Source: an uncultured Sulfitobacter sp. (lineage in GTDB: Bacteria > Pseudomonadota > Alphaproteobacteria > Rhodobacterales > Rhodobacteraceae). Taken from it: a DNA stretch of 64,000 nt. How positions within the stretch are numbered: the stretch's first letter is position 1; each line of letters starts with the position of its first letter. Position numbers and translations under genes: made by a program. The notes beneath the pieces are model-generated. The model ran no database searches, was not told the DNA's origin, and saw only the letters and a program-made list of their open reading frames with translations. The stretch spans positions 558,001-622,000 of the forward strand of contig NZ_CANMQS010000002.1 of NCBI RefSeq assembly GCF_947500075.1, in the 5' to 3' direction. Shown here piece after piece: positions 27,612 to 36,392 of the stretch.

Positions 27612-28169
27612 GGTATTTTCCCTGTGGTCTTTTTCTGGTCTCGATCCGGCCCGCCGCAGCAGCGCAGCAAACAGATCACGGACCACCCCCGGCAGCCCCG
27701 CGACACCTTTTCCGCCCCCGCCCATTGTTGTCAAGCAAGCGGCGACATATGGGCTTTTGAGTGTTGCCAAACGATTGCCCATTGTCATTTGGAGTGGAAA
27801 CCTCTTAATTAGGGTAACGGACGTTCTTCGCGCTATGCGTGTGCACCGTCCGGAGACAGTTTCGCTGATCCGACCTGGCAACCAGGGGTATCAGACCGAT
27901 TAGGCCCGCAAGGGCCAACGAACCGCTGAGGGTCCTTGGGCAGATGCCCGAAAACAAGGGTCACAGTTAATAATGGATGCGGTCAGGCAGATGCCTGTCA
28001 CGTGTCGGAGAAAAACCGCGATGACGCGCGCAGATGCACAGAGCAGACGATCAGAGGCCGATTTCGGCCCCGTCCCTGCGCCGTCACCAATCGCCATGAC
28101 AAGTCACACCGCGCAATCCACCGCCCCACCGGGGCGTTTGGGTGCGCGCGCGCTGTGCAGATTGAGTTT
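27612..28169 (+). promoter_or_regulatory. Intergenic region with long structured rne leader
   Basis: This 558-bp gap has no convincing gene. A promoter candidate TTGTCA (27782-27787), 17-bp spacer, TTAATT (27805-27810) would give an rne leader of about 350 nt. Within the leader I see several hairpins: CCTGG/CCAGG, GGCCC-GCAA-GGGCC near 27903, and CAGGCA/TGCCTG near 27985. A 22-codon frame at 27835 lacks a ribosome site. Long rne leaders are known in Enterobacteria as sites for RNase E feedback; the same role here is inference. Confidence 0.55.
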
Positions 28170-30881
28170 ATGCCTAAGAAAATGCTTATCGATGCCACCC
28201 ACGCTGAGGAAACGCGTGTTGTTGTGGTTGACGGAAACAAGGTCGAGGAATTCGACTTTGAATCAGAGAACAAACGCCAGCTTGCTGGCAACATCTATCT
28301 AGCCAAGGTTACACGGGTTGAGCCGTCCTTGCAGGCGGCCTTCGTGGATTACGGCGGCAACCGCCATGGCTTCCTCGCGTTCTCCGAAATTCATCCCGAT
28401 TACTACCAGATCCCAGTCGCAGACCGTCAGGCCCTGCTGGAAGAAGAGCGCGCCTACGCCGAAGCGCAGGCCGCCAAGGATGACGAAGAACCCAAACCCA
28501 AACGCCGCTCCCGCGGCGGCCGGGGCCGTTCCAAAGCCAAGGCGGAGGACGCCGCAAACGAAGATGCGGTCGTCGCCACCGAGGTGGACGGCATGGAAAC
28601 CGTTGATGTCTCTGAGGATGACAGCAACGAAGTCTCCGTGCCCGAGGATGAAGCCTCCTCTCCGATGGAGCGGGTGGCGGAAACCCCTGTTGAGACGCCC
28701 GATGCAACCGAAGGCGACGAGCATGACGATCAAGACGATGACGACGACGCTGGGCCAGATGCCAGCGCCAAGGATGAAACCATCGAATCCGTCGCGGACG
28801 AAGACGACAGCGAAGACATCCGCCCCGCCCGCAAACCGCGTCCCCGGCGCTACAAGATCCAGGAAGTCATCAAGGTCCGTCAGATCCTGCTGGTTCAGGT
28901 CGTCAAGGAAGAGCGTGGCAACAAGGGTGCGGCCCTCACAACCTACCTGTCATTGGCAGGCCGCTACTGCGTCCTGATGCCCAACACCGCCCGTGGTGGC
29001 GGCATCTCCCGCAAGATCACCAATGCTGCGGACCGCAAGAAGCTCAAGGAAATTGCCAATGAAATCAAGGTCCCGCAGGGTGCGGGCCTGATCGTGCGCA
29101 CCGCCGGGGCCAAACGCACCAAGGCGGAAATCAAGCGCGACTACGAATACCTCCAGCGCCTGTGGGAACAAATCCGCGAGCTGACGCTGAAATCCATAGC
29201 ACCCGCCAAGATCTACGAAGAAGGCGACCTGATCAAACGCTCGATCCGCGATCTCTATAACCGTGAGATCGACGAGGTGTTTGTCGAGGGTGAGCGCGGC
29301 TACCGCATCGCCAAGGACTTCATGAAGATGATCATGCCGTCCCACGCCAAAAACGTAAAACGCTACGAGGAATCGCTGCCGCTGTTCGCGCGTTATCAGG
29401 TCGAAAGCTACCTGTCGGGCATGTTCAACCCCACGGTGCAACTGCCCTCCGGCGGCTACATCGTGATCGGCGTTACCGAGGCGCTTGTCGCCATCGACGT
29501 GAACTCCGGCCGGGCCACCAAGGAAGGCTCGATTGAGCAGACCGCGACCAAAACCAACCTTGAGGCCGCCGCCGAAGTGGCGCGCCAGCTGCGCCTGCGC
29601 GACCTTGCGGGCCTCATCGTGATCGACTTCATCGACATGGACGAACGGCGCAACAACACCGCCGTCGAAAAGATGATGAAGGACAAACTCAAGACCGACC
29701 GCGCCCGCATCCAGGTGGGCCGGATTTCCGGCTTTGGCCTGATGGAAATGTCCCGCCAGCGCCTGCGCCCCGGTATGATTGAAGCCACCACGCAGCCCTG
29801 TCAGGCCTGCCATGGCACGGGTCTTATCCGCTCGGATGACAACCTTGCCCTGTCGATCCTGCGCTCCATCGAAGAAGAAGGCACCCGCCGCCGGTCCCGT
29901 GAGGTGCTGATCAAGGCACCCGTCGGCATCGCCAACTTCCTGATGAACCAGAAGCGGGAGCATATCGCCCAGATCGAAGCGCGCTACGGCCTGTCCGTGC
30001 GCGTCGAAGGGGAGCCGCATCTGGTCAGCCCGGATTTCACGCTTGAGAAGTTCAAGACCGCAACGCGCAACGTCACGCAGACCGTGTCGCATGTGGTGTC
30101 CGTAGACACCTCGCTGATGGATCAGATCGACGAGGATGAAAGCGAAACCGTGGTTGAGGAAGACAGCGCGCCTGCCGACAACCGTCCGGACCCGCAGGGG
30201 GAGGATGGCGAAGGCAAGCCCAAGCGCCGCCGCCGCAGGCGTCGCGGTCGGGGCCGGGGCCGTGGCAATGGCGAAGGTCAGGATGGCGATCAGCCGTCCG
30301 AGCAGGCCGAAGCGGACGCGCCCGTAGAAGCCGCAGACGCGCCAGCCGAGGCTGAGACTGCCTCTGACGGCGATGACGCCGTGGCGGAAGAGAAGCCCAA
30401 GCCCAAGCGCCGCAGCCGGTCCCGCAAGCCCAAGGTGGAGGCGGAAGCCGAAGCGGTCGCCGACACCGACGCCAAAACGGATGCCCCCGTGGCAGAGGAA
30501 GCCGTGGCAGAGGAGGCGGTTGAAGAGAAACCAAAGCCCAAGCGCACCCGGACCCGCAAGCCCAAGGCAGATGCCGCCCCGGCAGAGGAGGCCCCCTCAG
30601 AGGGACCGGTGGCAGAGGAGAAGCCCAAACCCAAGCGGACCCGCGCCAAAAAGGCGAAACCTGCGGAAGAGACGGCCGCCGCTGCACCCGCGCCGGAACC
30701 AGAGCCGGAGACAGAGCCAGAGCCTGTTGCCGCACCTGAGCCCGAAGCGGTGGCAGAACCTGCTCCGGAACCTGTCGCGGAACCCGCGCCAGAACCGGTT
30801 GCAGCCGCAGCACCCGAACCCGAAGCGCCGGTTGAGAAAAAGCCAAAGCGCCGCGGCTGGTGGTCTCTGGGCGGCAAGTAA
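28170..30881 (+). CDS. rne: Ribonuclease E
   Basis: RNase E starts decay of most mRNAs and processes rRNA and tRNA. The start is ATG 28170 (MPKKMLIDATHAEETRVVVVDG), giving 903 residues. The S1 domain is split by a charged insertion of about 135 residues (roughly 92-227), followed by the RNase H-like and DNase I-like catalytic core with AIDVNSGRAT and VIDFIDMDERRNN, and the zinc link Cys544-x-x-Cys547 (QPCQACHGTG). From about 660 the protein is low-complexity, with repeated KPKR blocks, AEE repeats and a terminal PAPEP-rich stretch ending RRGWWSLGGK, a likely scaffold for degradosome partners and RNA. A terminator follows. Confidence 0.97.
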   Translation: MPKKMLIDATHAEETRVVVVDGNKVEEFDFESENKRQLAGNIYLAKVTRVEPSLQAAFVDYGGNRHGFLAFSEIHPDYYQIPVADRQALLEEERAYAEAQAAKDDEEPKPKRRSRGGRGRSKAKAEDAANEDAVVATEVDGMETVDVSEDDSNEVSVPEDEASSPMERVAETPVETPDATEGDEHDDQDDDDDAGPDASAKDETIESVADEDDSEDIRPARKPRPRRYKIQEVIKVRQILLVQVVKEERGNKGAALTTYLSLAGRYCVLMPNTARGGGISRKITNAADRKKLKEIANEIKVPQGAGLIVRTAGAKRTKAEIKRDYEYLQRLWEQIRELTLKSIAPAKIYEEGDLIKRSIRDLYNREIDEVFVEGERGYRIAKDFMKMIMPSHAKNVKRYEESLPLFARYQVESYLSGMFNPTVQLPSGGYIVIGVTEALVAIDVNSGRATKEGSIEQTATKTNLEAAAEVARQLRLRDLAGLIVIDFIDMDERRNNTAVEKMMKDKLKTDRARIQVGRISGFGLMEMSRQRLRPGMIEATTQPCQACHGTGLIRSDDNLALSILRSIEEEGTRRRSREVLIKAPVGIANFLMNQKREHIAQIEARYGLSVRVEGEPHLVSPDFTLEKFKTATRNVTQTVSHVVSVDTSLMDQIDEDESETVVEEDSAPADNRPDPQGEDGEGKPKRRRRRRRGRGRGRGNGEGQDGDQPSEQAEADAPVEAADAPAEAETASDGDDAVAEEKPKPKRRSRSRKPKVEAEAEAVADTDAKTDAPVAEEAVAEEAVEEKPKPKRTRTRKPKADAAPAEEAPSEGPVAEEKPKPKRTRAKKAKPAEETAAAAPAPEPEPETEPEPVAAPEPEAVAEPAPEPVAEPAPEPVAAAAPEPEAPVEKKPKRRGWWSLGGK

Positions 30882-30902
30882 ATCAGCCGACTGACAAAAG
30901 CG

Positions 30903-30935
30903 AAAAGGCAGGTCCATCCGGGCCTGCCTTTTTCT
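30903..30935 (+). terminator. Rho-independent terminator of rne
   Basis: AAGGCAGGTCC pairs with GGGCCTGCCTT across a 4-base loop (11 bp with two further A-T pairs) and is followed by TTTCTTTTT, 22 bp after the rne stop. This is a textbook intrinsic terminator. Confidence 0.93.
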
Positions 30936-30958
30936 TTTTCGCGGAACACCATGCGCGT

Positions 30959-31192
30959 CTAGCGGCGCGCGCCCTTGCGCACCACGTAAACCTGCGCCGC
31001 GCCCTCATCCCGCGTCTCCACCAGATCATGCCCGGCTTGCGCGCAGAAATGTGGCACATCGACAATCGCCGCCGGGTCATCGGCCCGCAATGTCAGCGTC
31101 TCCCCAACCGCCAACGGCCCCAGACGTTTGCGCAGTTTCAGCACGGGCAGGGGGCACAGCAGCCCGGTGGCATCAAGATCATGTTCGCTCAT
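30959..31192 (-). CDS. TusA-like sulfurtransferase
   Basis: The 77-residue protein has the TusA/SirA fold signature LDATGLLCPLPVLKLRKRL with the sulfur-carrying Cys13. Members relay persulfide sulfur for tRNA thiolation, molybdenum cofactor or sulfur metabolism. I start at ATG 31192 (MSEHDLDATG); the frame extends to 31270 but the extra 26 residues are not family-like. It diverges from the ccdA-like gene across 93 bp. Confidence 0.87.
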   Translation of the reverse strand: MSEHDLDATGLLCPLPVLKLRKRLGPLAVGETLTLRADDPAAIVDVPHFCAQAGHDLVETRDEGAAQVYVVRKGARR

Positions 31193-31285
31193 GACCCGCG
31201 AGATAGGCCAGTTGTTACACCGCGTCCACAGCCTTGTGACCACCTGTCGCGTGACCTCTCCCGATTTCATCGCTAGACGTGGGGC

Positions 31286-32038
31286 ATGTTCGGATTTGAA
31301 TTGATCGACGCAGGGCTGCTGCCTGCCATCCTCATCGCGCTGGTTGCTGGCGTGCTGAGCTTCCTGTCGCCCTGCGTCTTGCCCATCGTGCCGCCCTATC
31401 TGGCCTATATGAGCGGCGTGTCGCTGGGGGATATCTCCAATGAAGCCTCCGCCCGCCGCAAGGCGGTGATTGCCGCATTGTTCTTTGTCATGGGGCTCAG
31501 TACGGTCTTTCTGATCCTTGGCTTCACGGCCTCAGCCTTTGGCATGTTTTTCCTGCAAAATCAGGTGCTTTTCGCCCAAATCTCCGGCGTGGTGATCATC
31601 ATCTTCGGCCTGCATTTCGTGGGCCTCTTCCGCATACCCTTCCTTGATCAGGAAGCGCGTCTGGACGCAGGCGACAAAGGTGGATCGAGCTTTGGGGCCT
31701 ATGTCCTCGGCCTCGCCTTTGCCTTCGGCTGGACCCCCTGCATCGGCCCGCAACTGGGCGCGATCCTGTCCCTTGCCGCATCCGAGGCATCGGTGACCAA
31801 AGGCACGCTGCTGCTGGGGGTCTATGCCGCCGGGCTCGGCATCCCGTTCCTGCTGGCGGCGATGTTCATCACCCGCGCCATGGGTGTGATGAACCGCATC
31901 AAACGCCACATGAAGCTGATTGAGCGTGTGATGGGCGGGCTGTTGATTGCCGTGGGTCTTGCGATGGTCACAGGGGCCTTCACGTCCTTCGCCTTCTGGC
32001 TGCTGGAGACCTTCCCGGCCCTCGCCACGCTGGGCTGA
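31286..32038 (+). CDS. ccdA: CcdA-type cytochrome c biogenesis protein
   Basis: CcdA moves reducing equivalents from cytoplasmic thioredoxin across the inner membrane for cytochrome c maturation and periplasmic disulfide reduction. The 250-residue protein has six predicted membrane helices and the paired redox cysteines in FLSPCVLPIVPPYLAYMSG (first helix) and GWTPCIGPQLGAIL (fourth). Length matches the short CcdA rather than DsbD. It is monocistronic by spacing (78 bp to the next gene). Confidence 0.92.
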   Translation: MFGFELIDAGLLPAILIALVAGVLSFLSPCVLPIVPPYLAYMSGVSLGDISNEASARRKAVIAALFFVMGLSTVFLILGFTASAFGMFFLQNQVLFAQISGVVIIIFGLHFVGLFRIPFLDQEARLDAGDKGGSSFGAYVLGLAFAFGWTPCIGPQLGAILSLAASEASVTKGTLLLGVYAAGLGIPFLLAAMFITRAMGVMNRIKRHMKLIERVMGGLLIAVGLAMVTGAFTSFAFWLLETFPALATLG

Positions 32039-32116
32039 TCCCGCCATCGCCACGCCTTACTCTTGCCGTCAATAATCGCTATGCTCTGCCCAAACGCCGC
32101 ATGAAACGAGGGCGCA

Positions 32117-33379
32117 ATGAGCAGTTTGGATCAAGGTCAGGTGACACGTCGCCGGGTGTTCTACATCCCCGGCTATGATCCGATTCATCCCCGCCGCTAC
32201 CGGGAGCTGTACCGCACGGAAAGTGCCGCTCAGGCGGAGATTTCCGGCTATGAAATCACGCTCAAACCCGCCCCGAAACAGGCCAACTACGGCTGGCAGC
32301 TGGATGCCACGATGGACGGGCAGACCACCCAAACGGACGTCGAAGTCCTCGTCTGGTCCGACATCGTGCGCGACAGCATGAGCACCTCGATCCCCGCCAC
32401 CTATCTGCAACTGATCCGCACCGCTTGGGTCTACATCTCCACCGGTGCGCTCTGGCGGTTGATGAAGCTGCGCAAGGGGCCGGTGATTGCCGCACTTTAC
32501 CCGGTGGGCATGCTGGTCGCGCAATTGCTGCTGGCGGTGCTCTTTGGCTGGCTCGTGTCCTTGGCCGCCGGAGCGCTGACCTCATCGCTGATCGGTCTGG
32601 TCACCGGACCAGAGGACGCAGCCCTTGGCGGCACAGCCGTTGCCGCTTCTGCCGGCTTGCTGAGCGCTGTGGGCCTGCTGCGCTGGTTCAAAGCCAAGGA
32701 CGGCAAGTTCTTCGCCTACTACCTGATGCACGATTATTCCTATTCCGCCTCCTCTCGCGGCGCCAATCCGCCCGAACTGGAAGCGCGGATTGCCAGTTTT
32801 GCCGACACCATCGCTGATGCGCTGCACAGCGACACAGACGAAGTGCTGGTCGTCGGCCATTCCTCCGGTGCGCATTTGGGTGTGTCGATCCTCGCCGATC
32901 TGATCCGCGCGGGCAGGGTGCCTGTAGACGGCCCCGCGCTGTCGTTCCTGTCGCTGGGGCAGGTGGTGCCCATGGTCTCTTTCCTGCCCGACGCCCACCG
33001 CCTGCGCGCCGACCTGCATGACCTGTCCTCCAGCGATGCGCTCACCTGGGTCGATGTGACCGCCCCCGGTGACGGCTGCGCCTTTGCGCTGTGTGACCCC
33101 GTCGCCGTCTCTGGTGCCGCACCAGAGGATAAACGCTGGCCGCTGGTCTTCTCCGCCGCCTTCACCCAGACCCTCAGCCCCGCGCGCTGGAAAGAACTGC
33201 GCTGGCGCTTTTTCCGCCTGCATTTCCAATACCTCTGCGCCTTCGACCGCCCGCGCGATTACGACTATTTCCGCATCACCGCAGGCCCTCTGACCCTCGG
33301 CACCCGCTACGCAGACCGTGCCCCGTCGAAATCCCGCATCGAACGCCCGGTGAACAAGTTCACCTCCCGCGCCGCATGA
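32117..33379 (+). CDS. Membrane-associated alpha/beta hydrolase
   Basis: This 420-residue protein starts with an N-terminal strand region (VFYIPGYDPIHPRRYRELYR), has two hydrophobic segments at about 128-155 and 170-190 that probably span the membrane, and then a serine-hydrolase elbow VVGHSSGAHLGVS (Ser in GHSSG) within the alpha/beta fold. The family is often labelled only as hypothetical; a lipase or esterase function is plausible, unproven. Its stop overlaps the P450 ATG by 4 bp, so the two enzymes are co-made and may act on the same hydrophobic compound. Confidence 0.75.
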   Translation: MSSLDQGQVTRRRVFYIPGYDPIHPRRYRELYRTESAAQAEISGYEITLKPAPKQANYGWQLDATMDGQTTQTDVEVLVWSDIVRDSMSTSIPATYLQLIRTAWVYISTGALWRLMKLRKGPVIAALYPVGMLVAQLLLAVLFGWLVSLAAGALTSSLIGLVTGPEDAALGGTAVAASAGLLSAVGLLRWFKAKDGKFFAYYLMHDYSYSASSRGANPPELEARIASFADTIADALHSDTDEVLVVGHSSGAHLGVSILADLIRAGRVPVDGPALSFLSLGQVVPMVSFLPDAHRLRADLHDLSSSDALTWVDVTAPGDGCAFALCDPVAVSGAAPEDKRWPLVFSAAFTQTLSPARWKELRWRFFRLHFQYLCAFDRPRDYDYFRITAGPLTLGTRYADRAPSKSRIERPVNKFTSRAA

Positions 33380-34728
33380 CGCTGCCGCCCAAACCCCCCA
33401 GCCGCCCCGACAAGGTGTCGCTGTGGCAGTACACCAAGCTTTTCCGGCAGGACATCCTGTCGGCCCAGCCCGCGCGCCTCTACCGCGCGTGGATGGCTGA
33501 GTTTCGCACACCCTTCTTCCGCAGTTTCCTGATGAACCAGCCCGCGCTGGTCAAAACCCTGCTGAAGGAACGGCCCGGTGATTTTCCGAAATCCGACCGC
33601 ATCAGCGAAGGGCTGCGTCCGCTGCTGGGCAATTCCGTCTTTCTGACCAATGGCGAGACGTGGAAGCGTCAGCGGCGGATCATTGACCCCGCATTCGAAG
33701 GGGGTCGGCTGCGCGAAACCTTCCCCGCCATGTGGCAGGCCGCCGAAGCCGCCGCTGCACGGGCAGGGCAAGCCGCCGATGCCCCGCTGGACATCGAACC
33801 CTTTTGCAGCCATGTGGCCGCCGATGTGATTTTCCGCACGTTGTTCTCCATTCCCATCGAAGCGCCGCAGGCCAATGCGGTGTTTGAAGCCTTCAAATCC
33901 TACCAACGCACGCAGCCTTTGCTGAACCTCGGCGCGTTTATCCCGCTGCCCCGCTGGATGCCGCGTTTCTTTCGCAAGGACACCAAAGCCTCTGCCGCCC
34001 ATATCCGGCGGCTGATCACCGACCTCACGGAGGCGCGCCAGCGCGAGATCGACGCAGGCACCGCGCCCGATGATCTGGCGACCAAGATCATGACCACAGT
34101 TGATCCGGAGACGGGCGCGCGTTTCACAGCACAGGAAATGGTCGATCAGGTCGCGATCTTCTTTCTGGCAGGCCATGAAACCAGCGCCTCCGCCCTGGCC
34201 TGGACGCTCTATTTGATGGCAACCAACCCCGACTGGCAGGACCGTCTGGCGACAGAGGCACAGGTGATGGCGGGCGAAGACTTCGCCGTCATGTCCAAAC
34301 TCCGCCTCAGCCGCGATGTCTTTCGCGAGGCGCTGCGCCTCTACCCGCCTGTGCCCATGATGGTGCGCGAGGCGCAATGCCCCGAACGCTTCCGCGACCG
34401 CACAGCACCCAAAGGCGCGCAACTGGTGCTCAGCCCTTGGCACCTGCACCGCCACGAACGCCTGTGGGACAACCCCGATGGTTTTGATCCCGCGCGCTGG
34501 CAGACCGACAATGGCAAGCAGTGCATGCGCGATGCGTTCATTCCGTTCTCCGCAGGCCCCCGTGTCTGCCCCGGTGCGGGCTTTGCCATGATCGAAGGGC
34601 CGCTGATCCTGTCGCGCCTGTTGCGGGATTTCCGGGTTTTGCCTGTCCAAGGCAAGGTGCCGGTGCCGGTGGCGCATCTGACGGTGAGGTCTGCCGATGG
34701 CATCACCCTGCGTCTGGAGCGGCGGTGA
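33376..34728 (+). CDS. Cytochrome P450
   Basis: A full-length bacterial P450 of 450 residues. Motifs: I-helix oxygen-binding AGHETSASALAW, the ExxR in EALRLYPPVPMMVREA region, PERF-like DPARWQTDNG, and the heme loop FIPFSAGPRVCPGAGFA with the Cys ligand. It is soluble by sequence and needs an external ferredoxin, not encoded nearby. The overlap with the alpha/beta hydrolase gene suggests a common substrate such as a fatty acid, terpenoid or ester. The substrate cannot be inferred from sequence alone. Confidence 0.92.
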   Translation: MTLPPKPPSRPDKVSLWQYTKLFRQDILSAQPARLYRAWMAEFRTPFFRSFLMNQPALVKTLLKERPGDFPKSDRISEGLRPLLGNSVFLTNGETWKRQRRIIDPAFEGGRLRETFPAMWQAAEAAAARAGQAADAPLDIEPFCSHVAADVIFRTLFSIPIEAPQANAVFEAFKSYQRTQPLLNLGAFIPLPRWMPRFFRKDTKASAAHIRRLITDLTEARQREIDAGTAPDDLATKIMTTVDPETGARFTAQEMVDQVAIFFLAGHETSASALAWTLYLMATNPDWQDRLATEAQVMAGEDFAVMSKLRLSRDVFREALRLYPPVPMMVREAQCPERFRDRTAPKGAQLVLSPWHLHRHERLWDNPDGFDPARWQTDNGKQCMRDAFIPFSAGPRVCPGAGFAMIEGPLILSRLLRDFRVLPVQGKVPVPVAHLTVRSADGITLRLERR

Positions 34729-34801
34729 GAGGTGACTACCATCACGCTGCGGATTGCCCTAAAACGGCGCAAACGGAATCAGTGAACAGGGGTGGATCAC
34801 A

Positions 34802-35695
34802 ATGGCCATGAACGAGGCACAGCGCGCACAGGTTGAAACCGGGCAGGGGTTCATCGCAGCTTTGGATCAATCCGGCGGCTCCACGCCCAAGGCTTTGAGC
34901 CTGTATGGCGTTGAACCCACTGACTATTCCGGCGATGCAGAGATGTTTGCCAAGATGCACGAAATGCGCGCGCGGATCATTCTGGCGGATGCCTTTACCT
35001 CTGACAAGATCATCGGTGCGATCCTGTTTGAACGCACCATGGACAGTGAAATCAACGGCAAGCCGGTCGCTGATCTGCTGTGGAACGATCGCGGCGTGGT
35101 GCCGTTTCTCAAGATCGACAAGGGTCTTGAGGATCAGGCAGACGATGCGCAGCTGATGAAGCCGATGCCGGATCTGGATGCGCTGCTGGCCCGTGCGGTC
35201 GAAAAGGGCATCTTTGGCACCAAGGAACGCTCCGTCATCCATGCGGCCAACGAAGCCGGGGTCGAAGCCGTTGTCGCCCAGCAGTTTGCGGTTGCCCGTC
35301 AGGTGTGCGCCGCCGGTCTGGTGCCGATCATTGAACCGGAGGTGAACATTCATTCGCAGAGCAAGGCAGCCGCGGAAGACATGCTGGCCGCCGCTTTGGC
35401 GCGGCATCTGGAGACGTTGAAACCCGATGAACTGGTGATGCTCAAACTGACCCTGCCGGAAACGGTGGGTTTGTATGACGGCGTGTCGGCCCATGCCAAT
35501 GTGCTGCGGGTAGTGGCGCTGTCGGGGGGCTATTCGACCGATGAGGCTTCTGCGCGGCTGGCGCGCAATGCCAAGATGATCGCGAGCTTTTCACGGGCGC
35601 TGACCGAAGGGTTGAACGTGAAGATGTCTGACGCGGAGTTTCAGGCGGCGCTTGGCGGGAACATCGACAAGATCTACAACGCGTCGGTGGCGTGA
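34802..35695 (+). CDS. Class I fructose-bisphosphate aldolase
   Basis: The 297-residue enzyme resembles the bacterial class I FBP aldolases that use a Schiff-base lysine. It opens MAMNEAQRAQVETGQGFIAALDQSGGSTPKAL and contains VPFLKIDKGL, IIEPEVNIHSQSK and MLKLTLPETVG, where the lysine in MLKLT fits the Schiff-base site. It splits fructose-1,6-bisphosphate into two trioses in glycolysis or the reverse in gluconeogenesis. GGGGTGGATCACA lies just before the ATG. The gene is followed by two AT-rich hairpins. Confidence 0.92.
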   Translation: MAMNEAQRAQVETGQGFIAALDQSGGSTPKALSLYGVEPTDYSGDAEMFAKMHEMRARIILADAFTSDKIIGAILFERTMDSEINGKPVADLLWNDRGVVPFLKIDKGLEDQADDAQLMKPMPDLDALLARAVEKGIFGTKERSVIHAANEAGVEAVVAQQFAVARQVCAAGLVPIIEPEVNIHSQSKAAAEDMLAAALARHLETLKPDELVMLKLTLPETVGLYDGVSAHANVLRVVALSGGYSTDEASARLARNAKMIASFSRALTEGLNVKMSDAEFQAALGGNIDKIYNASVA

Positions 35696-35700
35696 AAACT

Positions 35701-35744
35701 CGGAAATTTTGAAAATTTCCGACCGTTTTCTTTCAAAGAAAACG
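35701..35744. repeat. Two tandem AT-rich hairpins after the aldolase gene
   Basis: CGGAAATTT/AAATTTCCG (35701-35721) and CGTTTTCTT/AAGAAAACG (35724-35744) are two consecutive perfect stems of nine or more pairs with three-base loops. They fill the 50-bp space between the convergent aldolase and small-protein genes and probably act as a bidirectional terminator or RNA end-stabiliser. The base composition (A/T-rich) stands out from the flanks. Confidence 0.7.
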
Positions 35745-35745
35745 A

Positions 35746-35994
35746 TCAAACAACCCTGCGTATGGGTTCTTGATTGCAGAAGATAACAAGCTGTCCGGCG
35801 TTCTCAATTGCGTGGAATCCACGACGGCGCAATTCATCTTCGAATTCAGTCATCCCCACATAGCGCTCGATATCGCGTTTCTTTCGACGGATAACGCCTC
35901 CGGTCGCTGCTGCACACGAACTGAACAGATCAGTGACCCATTCATGGGTGGTCAAGGGGGACGCAGAAAATCGCATGCCCCGACCGTAGAACAT
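35746..35994 (-). CDS. Small conserved protein of unknown function
   Basis: An 82-residue product, or 76 from the ATG at 35976, with motif SPLTTHEWVTDLFSSCAAATGGVIRRK in its middle, DIERYVGMTEFEDELRRRGFHAIENAGQLVIFCNQEPIRR at the end. Such proteins in this family of bacteria are sometimes carried under misleading enzyme names; I see no enzyme motif and assign none. It is the last gene of a block running from fumC through DUF4169 and a ribbon-helix-helix protein, with no gap to the latter. Confidence 0.65.
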   Translation of the reverse strand: MFYGRGMRFSASPLTTHEWVTDLFSSCAAATGGVIRRKKRDIERYVGMTEFEDELRRRGFHAIENAGQLVIFCNQEPIRRVV

Positions 35995-36219
35995 TTAAGG
36001 TAAACGATCCTTTAACGCCCGCAGCACATAGAGCCGGATCGCCGAGGCCAGCCCCAGATCCAAGCCCCGTTCCGCATCAATCTGCGCCACCAAAGCATTG
36101 ATCGGCATGTCTTTTTCCGCAGCCAGACTGCGAAACTCCGCCCAGAACTCATCCTCCAGCGACACCGATGTCCGATGCCCCTTCAGCGTCACGGAGTGTT
36201 TGACCGGGCGGCCGCTCAT
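35995..36219 (-). CDS. Ribbon-helix-helix domain protein
   Basis: A 74-residue protein with the RHH pattern: a basic strand VKHSVTLKGHRTSVSLEDEFW followed by two helices (AEFRSLAAEKDMPINALVAQIDAERG and ASAIRLYVLRALKDRL). RHH proteins are dimeric DNA binders, so it may be a small regulator; no toxin partner is adjacent, which argues against an antitoxin. Its ATG overlaps the DUF4169 stop by 4 bp (ATGA) and the small protein follows immediately. Confidence 0.8.
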   Translation of the reverse strand: MSGRPVKHSVTLKGHRTSVSLEDEFWAEFRSLAAEKDMPINALVAQIDAERGLDLGLASAIRLYVLRALKDRLP

Positions 36220-36392
36220 GTCTCGCGTTTGTGCGCCTCAAGATTGCGCGCAATCTTTTCAGCCCGCGCTTTCAACGCTTCTTTCTGGGCCTTGGTCTGT
36301 CCGAATGCCACGGCGTTCTCATCAGCGCGGGCCTTGCGGGACGCGCGGTTGCGCTCTTTCTTCACCTTGTTGAGGTTGATGGGGGCGCTCAT
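36216..36392 (-). CDS. DUF4169 small basic protein
   Basis: A 58-residue, strongly basic product starting at ATG 36392 and ending at 36216: N terminus [20 protein letters not shown], then alanine- and lysine-rich helix and a C terminus NLEAHKRET. This matches DUF4169, an uncharacterised small protein of Rhodobacterales. It is too short for most gene-finders. Its ATG shares ATGA with the fumC stop, and its own stop shares ATGA with the ribbon-helix-helix gene, so translation is coupled on both sides. Function unknown; the charge suggests nucleic-acid contact. Confidence 0.82.
   Translation of the reverse strand: MSAPINLNKVKKERNRASRKARADENAVAFGQTKAQKEALKARAEKIARNLEAHKRET

Noticed and set aside
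28160-30880. Possible frameshift or degeneration at the rne 3' end, given repetitive KPKR/AEE codons
   Set aside because: The frame is open to a proper stop before an intrinsic terminator, as expected for an RNase E C-terminal scaffold.
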